From: Brachionus koreanus
Taxonomy: Eukaryota; Rotifera; Eurotatoria; Ploima; Brachionidae
Assembly: GCA_016987375.1 (NCBI GenBank)
Contig: PJRA01000412.1
Location: 559,478 to 569,807, forward strand
Length of the DNA stretch: 10,330 nucleotides
Reading direction: 5' to 3'
Position numbers and translations under genes: made by a program. The notes under the pieces are model-generated. The model did not search any database. It was not told the DNA's origin and saw only the letters and a list, made by a program, of their open reading frames with translations. Positions 1 through 8,532 of the stretch are shown piece after piece (the first letter of the stretch is position 1; each line of letters begins with the position of its first letter).

Positions 1-477
1 AGAATATTGTATATTGAATAATCTTAATCACTATTTTGTATATAACAAACTGAATTTTTTACTTAATTGTAAAATGGATATTTAACTGTCCATTATTCTT
101 ATCTCAATTTGTCCATGGGACTTTAACTTTAATTAAATAAAAAAATAAATAATTAAATAAGTAATTAGTTAGACATTTACTTTTGAGGAGCAGTTTATTT
201 AGCATATAAAATGATTTAAATAATATTTTCTCTCATTTACCATGAGATGTTTGCTTGAAATTTTATTTTAAAGTTTTAGAACGACATAGATGATATAATA
301 AAAAATATTCAACCTTTAAAAAAACGCAAAATTTTCTAACTCAACATAATATAAAGATAGATTCTAATTAAATTTTTTCTAAAATTTTAAATCACATGAT
401 TTTTATCTTTAAATTAATTTCGATTGATAAAAAATAAAATTTAGTAAAAATATTTTTTGTTTTATTTATCTCAAAAA
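1..477. other. AT-rich 5' flank with no supported gene
   Basis: I see no coding exon here on either strand. The stretch is A/T homopolymer-rich and probably contains the 5' untranslated region and promoter of the gene that begins at 478. In the frame of that gene there are back-to-back stops TAG (442-444) and TAA (445-447), so the frame does not extend upstream as a contiguous exon beyond 448. No convincing TATA box or other promoter element can be separated from the general AT-richness. Confidence 0.5.
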
Positions 478-852
478 ATGAGTGAATCTAAAATATCAGA
501 TAACAATTTAATTCGAATTAATCTTATCGAGTCGGAAAATGGTTTTCAAAATCCAAATTATAGCAATATTCTCAATTTAGAAGCACCAAATTTAACTTCT
601 GCAAATTCAAAAAAAGCAAATAGCATTTCTAACGAGCAGTTTATGTCAAAAACTCGGTCTGTAGTTTTAAAAGACGTGAATATTGTTTGCTGTAGGAAGG
701 TATTTACTTTCAAAGGCAAGACTTATTCTAATTTTAAACGTTGCATCCAAATGCTATTTCCATTTGGTGTTTTAATAGCTCTTATTTTGATTTTGATTGT
801 ATTATTTAGAGTTGATGTATTTGTTCAAAATGAAGATAAATTTGATGATTGA
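478..852 (+). CDS. Hypothetical single-pass membrane protein, 124 residues
   Basis: I do not recognise this protein. The start is taken as the ATG at 478, which has A at -3 and a run of A before it; the frame is open from 448 but has no earlier ATG. Residues 1 to about 60 are polar and rich in Asn and Ser, as expected of a disordered cytosolic segment. Residues 60-90 are basic and contain a Cys-Cys pair (71-72). Residues about 92-110 form one strongly hydrophobic helix of Leu, Ile, Val and Phe. The last 14 residues are short and acidic at the end. There is no N-terminal signal peptide. The basic charge before the helix and acidic charge after it predict a cytosolic N-terminus and a lumenal or outside C-terminus, that is a type II or tail-anchored topology. 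It appears to be intronless, with a TGA stop followed 47 nt later by an AATAAA signal. It could instead be one exon of a larger gene or a chance ORF, but the helix and charge layout argue for a real product. Confidence 0.55.
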   Translation: MSESKISDNNLIRINLIESENGFQNPNYSNILNLEAPNLTSANSKKANSISNEQFMSKTRSVVLKDVNIVCCRKVFTFKGKTYSNFKRCIQMLFPFGVLIALILILIVLFRVDVFVQNEDKFDD

Positions 853-899
853 AAGTTTTTATTTAAAAAAAATTACCAATTATTCGTTTCAAAAAAGGT

Positions 900-905
900 A
901 ATAAA
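900..905 (+). terminator. Candidate polyadenylation signal AATAAA
   Basis: The hexamer AATAAA lies 47 nt after the TGA stop of the membrane-protein gene and is followed at once by AATAAAATTTTT. The spacing suits a short 3' untranslated region. In DNA this AT-rich the hexamer also occurs by chance, so the support is modest. Confidence 0.35.
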
Positions 906-1621
906 ATAAAATTTTTCAATTTTACTTTGTATTTATATTTATGGTTTACGAATATTTAAAATTTTTAATGACTCGAATATTTGACCATTTTTGTGTACTT
1001 AAAATAAAATTTTTTTAAACTAGTTAAATTTTATTTAGAAATTTAGAAATTTTGAATTCAATTACCACTTTCGATCGGACTGTTGACATTTGGCTGAAAT
1101 TTTTGATTTCTAAAATTTAGCATATGATAAGGTCGCTGTTGTGAAATAATATTATTATAACGTTTTAAACTTGACTTTATCTCCATATCCTTTAGTACAA
1201 AAAAAATTATTAATTAAAAAATTCAGAAATTTAATTTTTTCATGATTTTTGACCAAAATACAAAAATATTCTGCAAAATTTCTAAATTTTTTATTATATT
1301 TTTCCATAGACATTAGAACCCAAATAATAGAACCATAAAATAAAAAAATTTTAATAAAGTAGAGGAGAAGAATATAAATAAAGTAATGAAAAAATTTAAA
1401 AAAAAAACACATTTAATTGTTCATATTTCAGTTATTTTTTCATTAGATCTTGAAAATTAACAATCTTGTCTTGTATATTCATACATTTAAACGGTATTTT
1501 TAGACATGTTTGAATTTTAAGATTGTAAAATTTTTCTAAGATACTTTCAAAAATGAACATAAAGTCTAAAAGTTAGCAAAAACTCAATAAATATTAGATT
1601 TTACAGTATTTCTCTTTGATC

Positions 1622-1641
1622 ATATATATATATATATATAT
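1622..1641. repeat. (AT)10 microsatellite
   Basis: Twenty bases of uninterrupted alternating A and T. It is an ordinary dinucleotide repeat with no visible link to a neighbouring gene. Confidence 0.9.
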
Positions 1642-1824
1642 TTATGGAATATTTTTAAACACTTATATGAAAGGCGAATTCCACCCCTAAAAATCATTAT
1701 TCATTATTTATGTTGTTACCAGGATCTTAAAGTTTACTATCCAAAAAATCCGAAAAAATTTGTGTATCTTTAAAGACTCATGACAAACGATAGCAATTGA
1801 AAAAAAGGCATTTTAATATCCGGC

Positions 1825-1838
1825 CATTCTTAAGAATG
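1825..1838. repeat. 14-nt perfect palindrome at left edge of island
   Basis: CATTCTTAAGAATG is its own reverse complement. It is followed closely by a second palindrome, TAAGATCTTA (1840-1849), and CTTAAG-type motifs also occur at the right edge of the island (2179-2184). These may mark the termini of the element. Confidence 0.6.
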
Positions 1839-1936
1839 CTAAGATCTTAAGTAGTGATGCTGTCTTAGCGAAGCTCTCCCAAACTGTCTTAAATTTTGCC
1901 GCCAAAAATAAGGCCATCTTAAAACTGGCGGCCATA

Positions 1937-1965
1937 AATACAGCCAACAATTTTGCGGACGGTAA
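1937..1965. repeat. Left arm of 29-nt inverted repeat
   Basis: This arm pairs with the reverse complement of 2063-2091 with only two mismatches, both A/G. The core CAATTTTGCGGACGGTAA (18 nt) is identical. The low number of changes suggests either a recent insertion or a maintained hairpin. Confidence 0.85.
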
Positions 1966-2016
1966 ACTGGCCGATTTAATGCCGTATTGATGACCGCTCT
2001 TATTTATTTGGCCGTA

Positions 2017-2035
2017 TTTTTTGGCGGCCAAAAAA
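2017..2035. repeat. Palindrome TTTTTTGGC-G-GCCAAAAAA
   Basis: Two perfect 9-nt inverted arms (2017-2025 and 2027-2035) around a single G, lying in the loop of the larger inverted repeat. Related GCCGCCAAAAATA and GGCGGCCATAAATA versions occur at about 1898-1911 and 1927-1940, so the unit has been reused within the element. Confidence 0.8.
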
Positions 2036-2062
2036 TTTAGACAACCTGAGAGACCGGTCAAA

Positions 2063-2091
2063 TTACCGTCCGCAAAATTGCTGGCCGTATT
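2063..2091. repeat. Right arm of 29-nt inverted repeat
   Basis: Reverse-complement partner of 1937-1965. The two arms could form a 27-of-29 bp stem closing a 97-nt loop, which itself contains the smaller palindrome at 2017-2035. Confidence 0.85.
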
Positions 2092-2186
2092 ATTAAGCAT
2101 TAGAAATTTGAGACCGTAAAAATGACCGGTCTAATGACGGTCGGTTTAGTAACCGTCTTTACGGATCCCAACACTTATCTTAAGCT

Positions 2187-3291
2187 ATAAAATAAAGGGG
2201 ACAGTTTAATAAACTACTGATTTCTGGTTTCGTCAAAAGTAAAAAATGCAGTTTTTTGGCTCCCAATTTTAGTTTTTATGCCTATCCTTAGCATTTGTAA
2301 AAAGATTGATCCAGATTCGTAAATCTCGTCAAAAAATATAAAAAGTGAAATTTTTTTTTTCGAGTTAAGCTATCTCAAATGAATAAAAAATTGAATTAGA
2401 TTCGGATTTTTTAAAAAATATTTTAAATGATATTTAAAACTTTAAAAAAAAAAACAAAAACTATTTAAAAAAAAAATAAATTTAATTCAGAAGAGCATTT
2501 AAGTGAGCTTTTAGGTCATTCTATTCAAAAAGTTGAAATTTTATAATGAGAATAATTAGACTATTTAGACTATTTAAACTTTGAAGCTTTTGATTAAATT
2601 CTACTTACGGGAGTATGACGCATTTTTGGATCGTATTCTGAAAATTAAACAAATTTAAGTTTCTCTTTCAGTCTTAAAAAAAATTCATTTTACTTTTTTC
2701 GATTGAATTTGCTTTAAACAATTGAGTTTTTAAAATTGCAGGATTAGTTGAAAAACTTTCCAAATGTTTAGTTGGAGTAATTGAGGTTTTCCGAATTGTC
2801 TCTTAAAAAAATTTTCCAGGTAAATTTCAACATCATTTTGTTTTAGAACTTACGCTTGACTCCAAGTTCATTTTTATATGTTTCTTAATAAAAATTTAAT
2901 CAAAAATTAAAAAAAAAGAGTAGTAATTTATTTGTTAATTTTTTTTTAATTAACATTCTAACTTTCAGAATTAAAGTTATGCGAAATTTAGTACAATGGA
3001 ACAGAAGTTTTAAAATGGTTCTGTAAAAGCAACATGATGCAATATTCATATTTGCATTAGTTGTCCAAGTCTAATAAAAATGATCAATCTGTCTGCCAAA
3101 AACACTACACTCTGATTAATTTAAATTTGCTCTTGCTCAATGAGTTTTACAAGAATTTTTTTTTTAAAATCATGCTGCACTATGTTGCATTCATTTACTA
3201 TAATTGACAATCTTTTTAATTTAAAAGTTTCCAAATTAAAAATAAGTTAAGATGGCATCAATTTAAAATTTAATTTAGGAAAAAACATCAA
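2187..3291. other. AT-rich intergenic stretch, no supported gene
   Basis: No exon can be supported. It should contain the 3' untranslated region of the kinase gene, which is transcribed leftwards from 3292; an ATTAAA hexamer on the minus strand at 3215-3220 is a possible polyA signal, about 70 nt beyond the stop. A small imperfect tandem unit (AGACTATTT, twice) lies at about 2558-2575. Confidence 0.45.
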
Positions 3292-3964
3292 CTAAAGATC
3301 AAAAGTACAAAAATTACCAAGAGTGGAAGTTGACCGTTTTGCATTCTTGAGATCCTTTTTTTCTTCAAACTTCAATAACAACTGACCTCTAGAAGTATCT
3401 TGTTTTGAATCATTTGTTAAAGTCTTACTTCTAGTAATAATGCTATTTAGCTTATTGTTTAAGTTAATGCCATCTTTGTTATAATTAGATAAGTTAGATG
3501 TAATAAAATGATTTCTATCGCTTTCACTTTTTAAACCGTAACTGTTAGTTTTGTTCAGGGCTTTAGAACGTTTTGGAATTTCAGTTACCACTTCATTAAA
3601 TTTAACATTTGGTTTCAAAAAAAGTTTATCGGCATCTTTTTGCTGTTGATTCAACTGATTTCGAATATAAAAGCTGAGAAAACTGGCTCTTGAATTATTC
3701 TGACTTCTATCAGCTCCTTCGAGCTGTTTATTTTCTGTTTGTACTTTTTGTTCAGTACTCAAAGCTGGAAATGATATTTGATTTTCGGTTTGGTGTGAGG
3801 TTTCTTCATTTTTTGGTACAATCGTTTTTTGTATGTCAAAATTGTTATTCAGAAGGTTGTAGATTAGTAAATCGCTATCTTTTGATTGATACAATGAATT
3901 AAGTGTATGGTAAAAATAATTTTTTGATTCACATTCATCATTTTTATCATTTCTTATAAGAGAA
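3292..3964 (-). CDS. CDKL5: Terminal tail exon of the CDKL5-like kinase
   Basis: This exon contributes residues 308-530 and ends at TAG (3292-3294). It is open from the proposed acceptor TATTATAG (AG at 3965-3966) to the stop, 224 codons, and contains not one ATG in frame, so it cannot be an independent gene with a normal start. The donor GTAGTT at 4003-4004 after AA TGA joins it in the correct phase (GA|T, Asp307). The product is rich in Asn, Ser, Lys and Gln and is predicted to be disordered. It has a Q-rich patch (NQLNQQQ, about 409-415) and three similar basic-Ser/Thr patches: PKRSKAL (about 437-443), TRSKTL (about 484-489) and AKRSTSTL (about 515-522). A long low-complexity tail after the kinase domain is typical of CDKL5. 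The proposed intron is only 40 nt, shorter than its neighbours. Confidence 0.72.
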
Positions 3965-6392
3965 CTATAATACTTTTATTTAATTTAATAATTTTTAAAA
4001 CTACTCATTTTTAATATTTGATATGGATAATTTGCTCTGTTTCAAGTCATTTAAACTTTGCTTGCCTTCAAAAACATTATGCAATAGACATTCTTCGATT
4101 GTATAACGTTTAGTAGGATCAATTTCCAAACATTTCTGGGATTTTAGATTTTTAATTTTTTTATTTACAAAAGGTTTACTAAAAAATTTATTTTCTACTC
4201 AAATTTTTCAAAAATTTTTACAAAATACAATCATTTAAAAAATAAATTTTGAATTTTGAAAATAAAAGTTACTAAAAATTGAAAAAAAAAGCCTTTTTAA
4301 CATGGATCTAAATGTTATCCAGATGATTTTTTTCTATAGTAAATTTTATGGATTTTTATTTAAAAGTGGTCTTAAATGAATTTGAATAAAACTGAGAACA
4401 CGAACGATGATACAAAAAGTAAATTCAAAATCAAATTTGAAATTAGAATTCTCCATCACATATCCTAGCACACAACAAGCAATTATTAAAAAGATAGCTT
4501 TAATAGAAATATAGAATTTAAATTCCAAGATTATCAAAGGCTAAAAATAAAATAAGAAAACATTTTTTTCTTACTGTTAAATGATGGAGCAAGTCTAAAT
4601 GGAGACAAATAATCTTTAGCAACAAAATGAAAATTGAAACAAATAAAAGAAAAAATAAAATTTAGATACAAGAAAATGTTTAATTAAGAATATTTTATTT
4701 AACAATTGAAACAAGGTAAATTGAAAATTTATGAAATCGGCTTGAAAGTGATTTTTCATGAGGAGTTAAATATTATATAGTTAATATAGGGTCATTAAAG
4801 CTGAAGACAATTTGGTAAAATATTCTAAATAATTTAGAAGTCAGTACACTCGAATAAAATTAATAATCAATGCTTGAGTTCAACTCGAAATAAGCGTATA
4901 ACATGTATGTTTGGGAACAGATGTATGTAAAGTTAATATTTCTAAACAAATAAAGTAAATTTTTGAATAGTCTTCTTCAAATAATTTTGAGTTCTGAATC
5001 AAATCGTTCAAAGGTATTTATTTATTTTAATCAAAAAAAAAATTTTCTTCTAATATTATAAATTTTTAATAAATGAGGCCTAAATTAAAAAAAAAACTAA
5101 TGAATGTTTGAGAAAAAAATCTATATTTGAATTTTTTTCTTCGTCAATAAAGTATGCATCAATTAAATAATTTAATTCCTAAAGATTTTAGTAAAAAATT
5201 TGTTAATTTTTCATAATCGAAAAATCTTTAATTAATGTTAATAAAACATTAAAGCAGATAAAATAAGATAATTCAATTAACTAAATAAAAATTACTTTTG
5301 TAAAATCTAAAAGATTGTCGTCCATATATGACCCAAATCGTTGTTCTAGACTGGTTTTAGGCTCAAATTTAAGTGACTAAATTTTTTAAGCCAAATTTTA
5401 AAATAAATACAAATAAAAAAAAACTTACCTTAAGACTAGAAAATTTAGGTTTTTTACCAATCTCATTTTGTAAGTTATCACTTAATGGGCCGACTAACTG
5501 AAGTATCAAGCATAACTGATCAATATCAGACTTTCCGGGAAACAACGCACGACTAGTCGTGCACTCACAAGCAATGCACCCAATTGCCCAAACATCAACT
5601 GGTTTTCCATATGGACACCTTGAACACTTAATTAGAATATAAAATAAAAATTTTAAATTTATTTACACTAAAATTAACTCAGGTGATCTATACCAACGAG
5701 TGGCCACATATTCTGTAAATGGCTCATCAAGTGGACTTATATGGTTCTCTCTTGCAAACCCTTTTATTTTTAAAAAAATTAAAAACTATTTTTTGAGATT
5801 TTAATTTAAAATATACCGAAATCACATAATTTTAGATTATTGTTTTTATCAATGAGTAAATTTTCTGGCTTAATGTCTCGATGAATAATATTAAGGCTAT
5901 GACATTTTTCGATAGCCTTACATAATTGGAAAATTATACTCTTTGTTAAAACTAAATCCAATCCATTACGGTTTTCTTGAAGCAACTGAAGCAAATTCTA
6001 AAAATAAAAATTAAAAAATTAATTCAATTTTTTTACTTCAATGCAATCAACCTTGTCTACATATTCAAAAATAAAGTAAATTTTTTCTTTCCGCTTATAA
6101 GCTTCTTTTAAATTGACCACGTTTTCACATGAACGTAGGTTATTCAGCATTTTTAGTTCTCTTCTTATAAAATTTTTTGCTATATCCTTAAACTTCTTGA
6201 TAGCGACAACTTGGCTCGTTTCCTTTTTTCAAAAAAATTATCTAAAATTTTGAATGAGTTCGAGTCTTACTTTATTAATTGCCTTGACTACAACGCCATA
6301 GGTACCTTGAAAAATATATAAAATCATCAAATGATTAAAAAAAAAATTAACTGACCTTCGCCAATAATTTCAAGAATTTTATATTTATTCAT
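3292..6392 (-). CDS. CDKL5: CDKL5-like serine/threonine protein kinase, nine exons, 530 residues
   Basis: A CMGC-group kinase of the cyclin-dependent-kinase-like family. Exons in transcript order: 6356-6392, 6271-6305, 6052-6222, 5817-5997, 5667-5760, 5429-5618, 5296-5376, 4005-4135, 3292-3964; they sum to 1,593 nt. Visible motifs: glycine loop GEGTYG (about residues 11-16), catalytic Lys33 in VVAIKKF, helix-C Glu46, HRDIKPEN with Asp122, DFG at 140-142, TEY activation motif at 157-159, [17 protein letters not shown], and the CMGC-type insert ending near LEIDPTKR. The SPELIL(V)CPYGK segment and TEY/RSPE favour CDKL5 over CDKL1-4, by comparison with family sequences I know. About five residues are missing before helix C relative to human CDKL5. 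The start Met has an in-frame TAA 14 codons upstream, and CACAG at 6407-6411 could be a 5' splice-acceptor. Residues 308-530 are a polar disordered tail. In other organisms CDKL5-type kinases act on cilia and microtubules; that role here is inference. Exons 1-8 are firm; the junction to exon 9 is the weakest. Confidence 0.88.
4136..5295 (-). other. CDKL5: Intron 7 of the kinase, 1,160 nt, unusually long
   Basis: The intron runs from the donor GTAATT after exon 7 (5295) to the acceptor CCCAG before exon 8 (4136). The protein on either side (...LLDFTK and [11 protein letters not shown]...) is contiguous in the family, so no exon is missing between them. Every other intron of this gene is 40-56 nt. 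The inside is AT-rich with no supported gene; a 63-codon minus-strand open frame at 4346-4537 is not credible. A short hairpin (TTAATGTT/AACATTAA, 5232-5239 with 5245-5252) sits near the donor end. Confidence 0.8.
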
Positions 6393-8532
6393 TTCGATTG
6401 CATTAGCTGTGTTATTAAACTTGATAACTTGTTAGTGTCTGAGATTAAGATTTATGCGACTAGAAAAGAAAATAATGTGTAGAGAATAAAATAAAAAAGC
6501 ACAAGTCATTAATGATTTAACTCTTTATTTTGTTTTGGTAAGCAAATTCGATTAAATAAACATTAGAAGAAAAAAGGTAAAAATTCAGTGATCGTTTGAG
6601 CTTTAAATTTTTTCTATTTAAAATTTTCTTTTGAAAATGTTGGAATAAAAAGAAAATCATTTATTCGATTAATTAAATAAGAAATTTTTTGAATATATTC
6701 TCGATAGTCAAGCACTGACACCGTGATAATTTAAATTTCAGTCTTTTAAATTTTAAATTCTGGGTAAATAAATAAAAGTCTTTTTTGAATTTTAATTTTT
6801 TTCTATTTGATATTGTTATAATGAAAAAAAAAACTAAACACTTTTTCTTTTATTTTGTAATAAATTCAACTTTTCTATAAATATTTATTGCTGAATTTTA
6901 ATATAATTATATTTTGAAAAAATAAACACTTTGATATGATTCCAATATTATTTTTTGTTTAGAGTCGAAAGAGAAGCCTTTGATATTTTTCAGTTTGATG
7001 TAATATTTTAGTCAACTGTATTTTATTATTGTTTTAAATTAATTATTTCAAGTTAATTTAATCAGACTTTTATTTAGATGGTCTAGCAATTTTTAAATTA
7101 AGTGTATAATTTTTTGCTTATGGAAACAAAAATCATTCCCTTAATTTTAGAAAATAAAAATATTAGGATTTAACAAAATCTAATCCAACTTTAGAATATT
7201 TTTGTTCAAGATTTCTAATAATTAAAAGCAAAAAAGCTTCTTAGACTGATTTAAGTAAAAATAAAAGAATTTGAGTAATCAAAAAAAATAATTTCTCAGA
7301 GTTAAGATTAAAAATTGGCTTAGTAAAATGAAAAAAATATTTTTGCAGTTTTATAATGTTTTTCTTTAATTGTTTTATCATAAGTTTGGATTTTTTCAAA
7401 TAATTAAAATGATTTTCAATATTTTAGATTAAATTATTCGTGCAAATCACTGTTGAATTGTTATGTATTTAGAGGTAAAATTACTAAAGATAACTTTAAA
7501 TTTCCTATTTTTAATAATAACGAAGTTTCTTTAATAAAATTGAAAAGTTGGAGCATAATTCAATCTAATAAATAAATTTTTGTTTCTAGAAAAATTTTAC
7601 GACCTTTCTCCATGTTTAGTTTATTGATTAAATCTAAATGGGAAAATTGATGATATAGACCGTTGTTTACAGTACTGTGTCTATGAATTACTTTAAATAT
7701 TTTTATAAATTGAATTAAATGATTAAATGAATAAGAAAAATAAAATGCTAGAAACAGATTTGTTTGGACCGATAGTTTAGCTATTTGTGATGACTCTTTG
7801 GTTCTCAATTTTCTAAGCAGACGCCTCTCAGCATGCTTTTTGTTTCAAGCTTTTCTTCTTTGTTTATTTCCAAAAGCATTTTGATCAAATGGGTCCTTTT
7901 GTTTGGCGTATTTTCGTGCAAGTAGTTCACACCACAAGATTTTCAAAGGAAATATCATTTAATCATGTGTAGAGATAAATGAATTAATGGTCGGTCAGTT
8001 AAATTCTTGAAAAAGAGATGGTTTTGGAAGCAACTTTTAGGAAATACCTTAAAAAAAAAATTTTTAAGGCTTGTTATCCTATTCAAACAATAGCTAATTA
8101 ATTTAAAAAATTTTAATTTTAATTTGAACTCTAAATCCAAATAAATTTGAATTTTGAATTCATGAACAAGAACAGAGCCTTTTCTTAATTTTTTTCTTGT
8201 TCAATAAAAAATTGCTTAAATTGAACAAAACAATAAAATTATTATGTAGACTCTTCAAAATTGCTCCTGAAAATTAAATAAAAAATAGTCTTTTGCGTTA
8301 AATATTTGTAAGATTATAAATTAACTAAGATATTCTTCTTTAAAAATAAGACTTAAATATTTAATTGATGTTAATTCCAATAATCAAATTGAATGTGAAA
8401 TAATTTTTGCAAAAATATTTATAACTTATTAACTTGATTTCAGTTTTCAAAGTTTTTTTTTGCAAAAATAAATCATAAATAATTTTTGAACTGCTCATTA
8501 AAGATCGTACTAGAAGGGCTTATTTTTAAATA
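6393..8532. other. Divergent intergenic region between kinase and UBE2K
   Basis: About 2.1 kb separates two divergently transcribed genes, so both promoters and 5' untranslated regions should lie here. Most of it is A/T-rich and featureless. TTTCAG at about 8438-8443, 90 nt before the UBE2K ATG, has the look of a 3' splice site and could mark a 5'-UTR intron or a trans-splicing site; this is inference. The only non-random coding-like tract is the minus-strand frame at 7560-7958, listed separately. Confidence 0.5.
7560..7958 (-). pseudogene. TGA-interrupted reading frame, possible gene relic
   Basis: On the minus strand an ATG at 7956-7958 opens a 37-codon frame that ends at TGA (7845-7847). 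The same frame then stays open for a further 94 codons to a TGA just left of 7560. The part around the first stop is basic and varied (KQKDPFDQNAFGNKQRRKA before it, NKKHAERRLLRKLRTKESS after it) and uses GC-richer codons than the surrounding DNA, as old coding sequence would. The far part (left of about 7770) drifts into Phe/Ile/His-rich sequence typical of non-coding AT DNA. I do not recognise a family. It may be a decayed gene or transposon fragment, an exon whose splice sites I cannot place, or chance. Confidence 0.25.

Larger units (their letters stand above)
853..1812. other. AT-rich intergenic stretch, no supported gene
   Basis: It holds the presumed 3' untranslated region of the small membrane-protein gene and then non-coding AT-rich DNA. 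An 85-codon open frame on the minus strand (1155-1412) is almost entirely Phe, Ile, Lys, Asn, Tyr and Leu, which is what random AT-rich DNA gives, and I do not call it. A pair of 15-16-nt near-inverted arms (1453-1467 and 1519-1534) exists but is A/T-rich and may be chance. Confidence 0.5.
1838..2186. mobile_element. GC-richer foldback / MITE-like element
   Basis: This island stands out from its surroundings. From 1861 to 2160 I count 126 G+C in 300 bases (42%) and 19 CpG, while the flanking line 1561-1620 has 13 in 60 (22%). It is built from recurring GGCCGTA, GCGGCCA and GACCGGTC-type motifs in both orientations. The clearest structure is a 29-nt inverted repeat (1937-1965 against 2063-2091) around a 97-nt loop. 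The outer edges are proposed from a loose match between the left end, GCTAAGAT at 1838-1846, and the inverted right end, ATCTTAAGC near 2177-2186. No clean target-site duplication is visible, so the borders are uncertain. There is no transposase frame inside; the 95-codon minus-strand open frame across it is a by-product of the repeats. A nonautonomous foldback transposon or MITE is the likeliest reading. A structured non-coding locus or satellite fragment is possible. Confidence 0.5.

Noticed and set aside
1155..1412. 85-codon minus-strand open frame
   Set aside because: Composed almost only of Phe, Ile, Leu, Lys, Asn and Tyr, as expected from AT-rich DNA; no motif, no flanking signals and no support as a gene.
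1813..2100. 95-codon minus-strand open frame over the GC-richer island
   Set aside because: Its Ala/Leu/Lys repeats simply translate the inverted GCCGCCAAAAATA-type repeats; no transposase or other domain.
3033..3060. Imperfect inverted motif GATGCAA...TTGCATTA
   Set aside because: Arms of only six to seven bases in AT-rich DNA; expected by chance and not linked to a gene.
3690..3902. 70-codon plus-strand open frame
   Set aside because: Antisense to the tail exon of the kinase; its hydrophobic composition is the complement of Lys/Asn/Gln-rich codons.
4346..4537. 63-codon minus-strand open frame in kinase intron 7
   Set aside because: The kinase protein is contiguous across the intron and the frame has no in-phase splice sites or family match.
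5619..5680. Alternative kinase exon 5/6 junction (SPELIL then CSRCPYGK)
   Set aside because: Donor GTGTAA with acceptor AATTAAG is in phase but inserts two residues; the donor GTAAAT with TTCAAG restores exact family length at SPELILVCPYGK.
7955..8140. 61-codon minus-strand open frame
   Set aside because: Low-complexity Leu/Phe/Lys sequence with no Met start other than an alternative codon; it ends just as the frame at 7958 begins, but no join can be supported.
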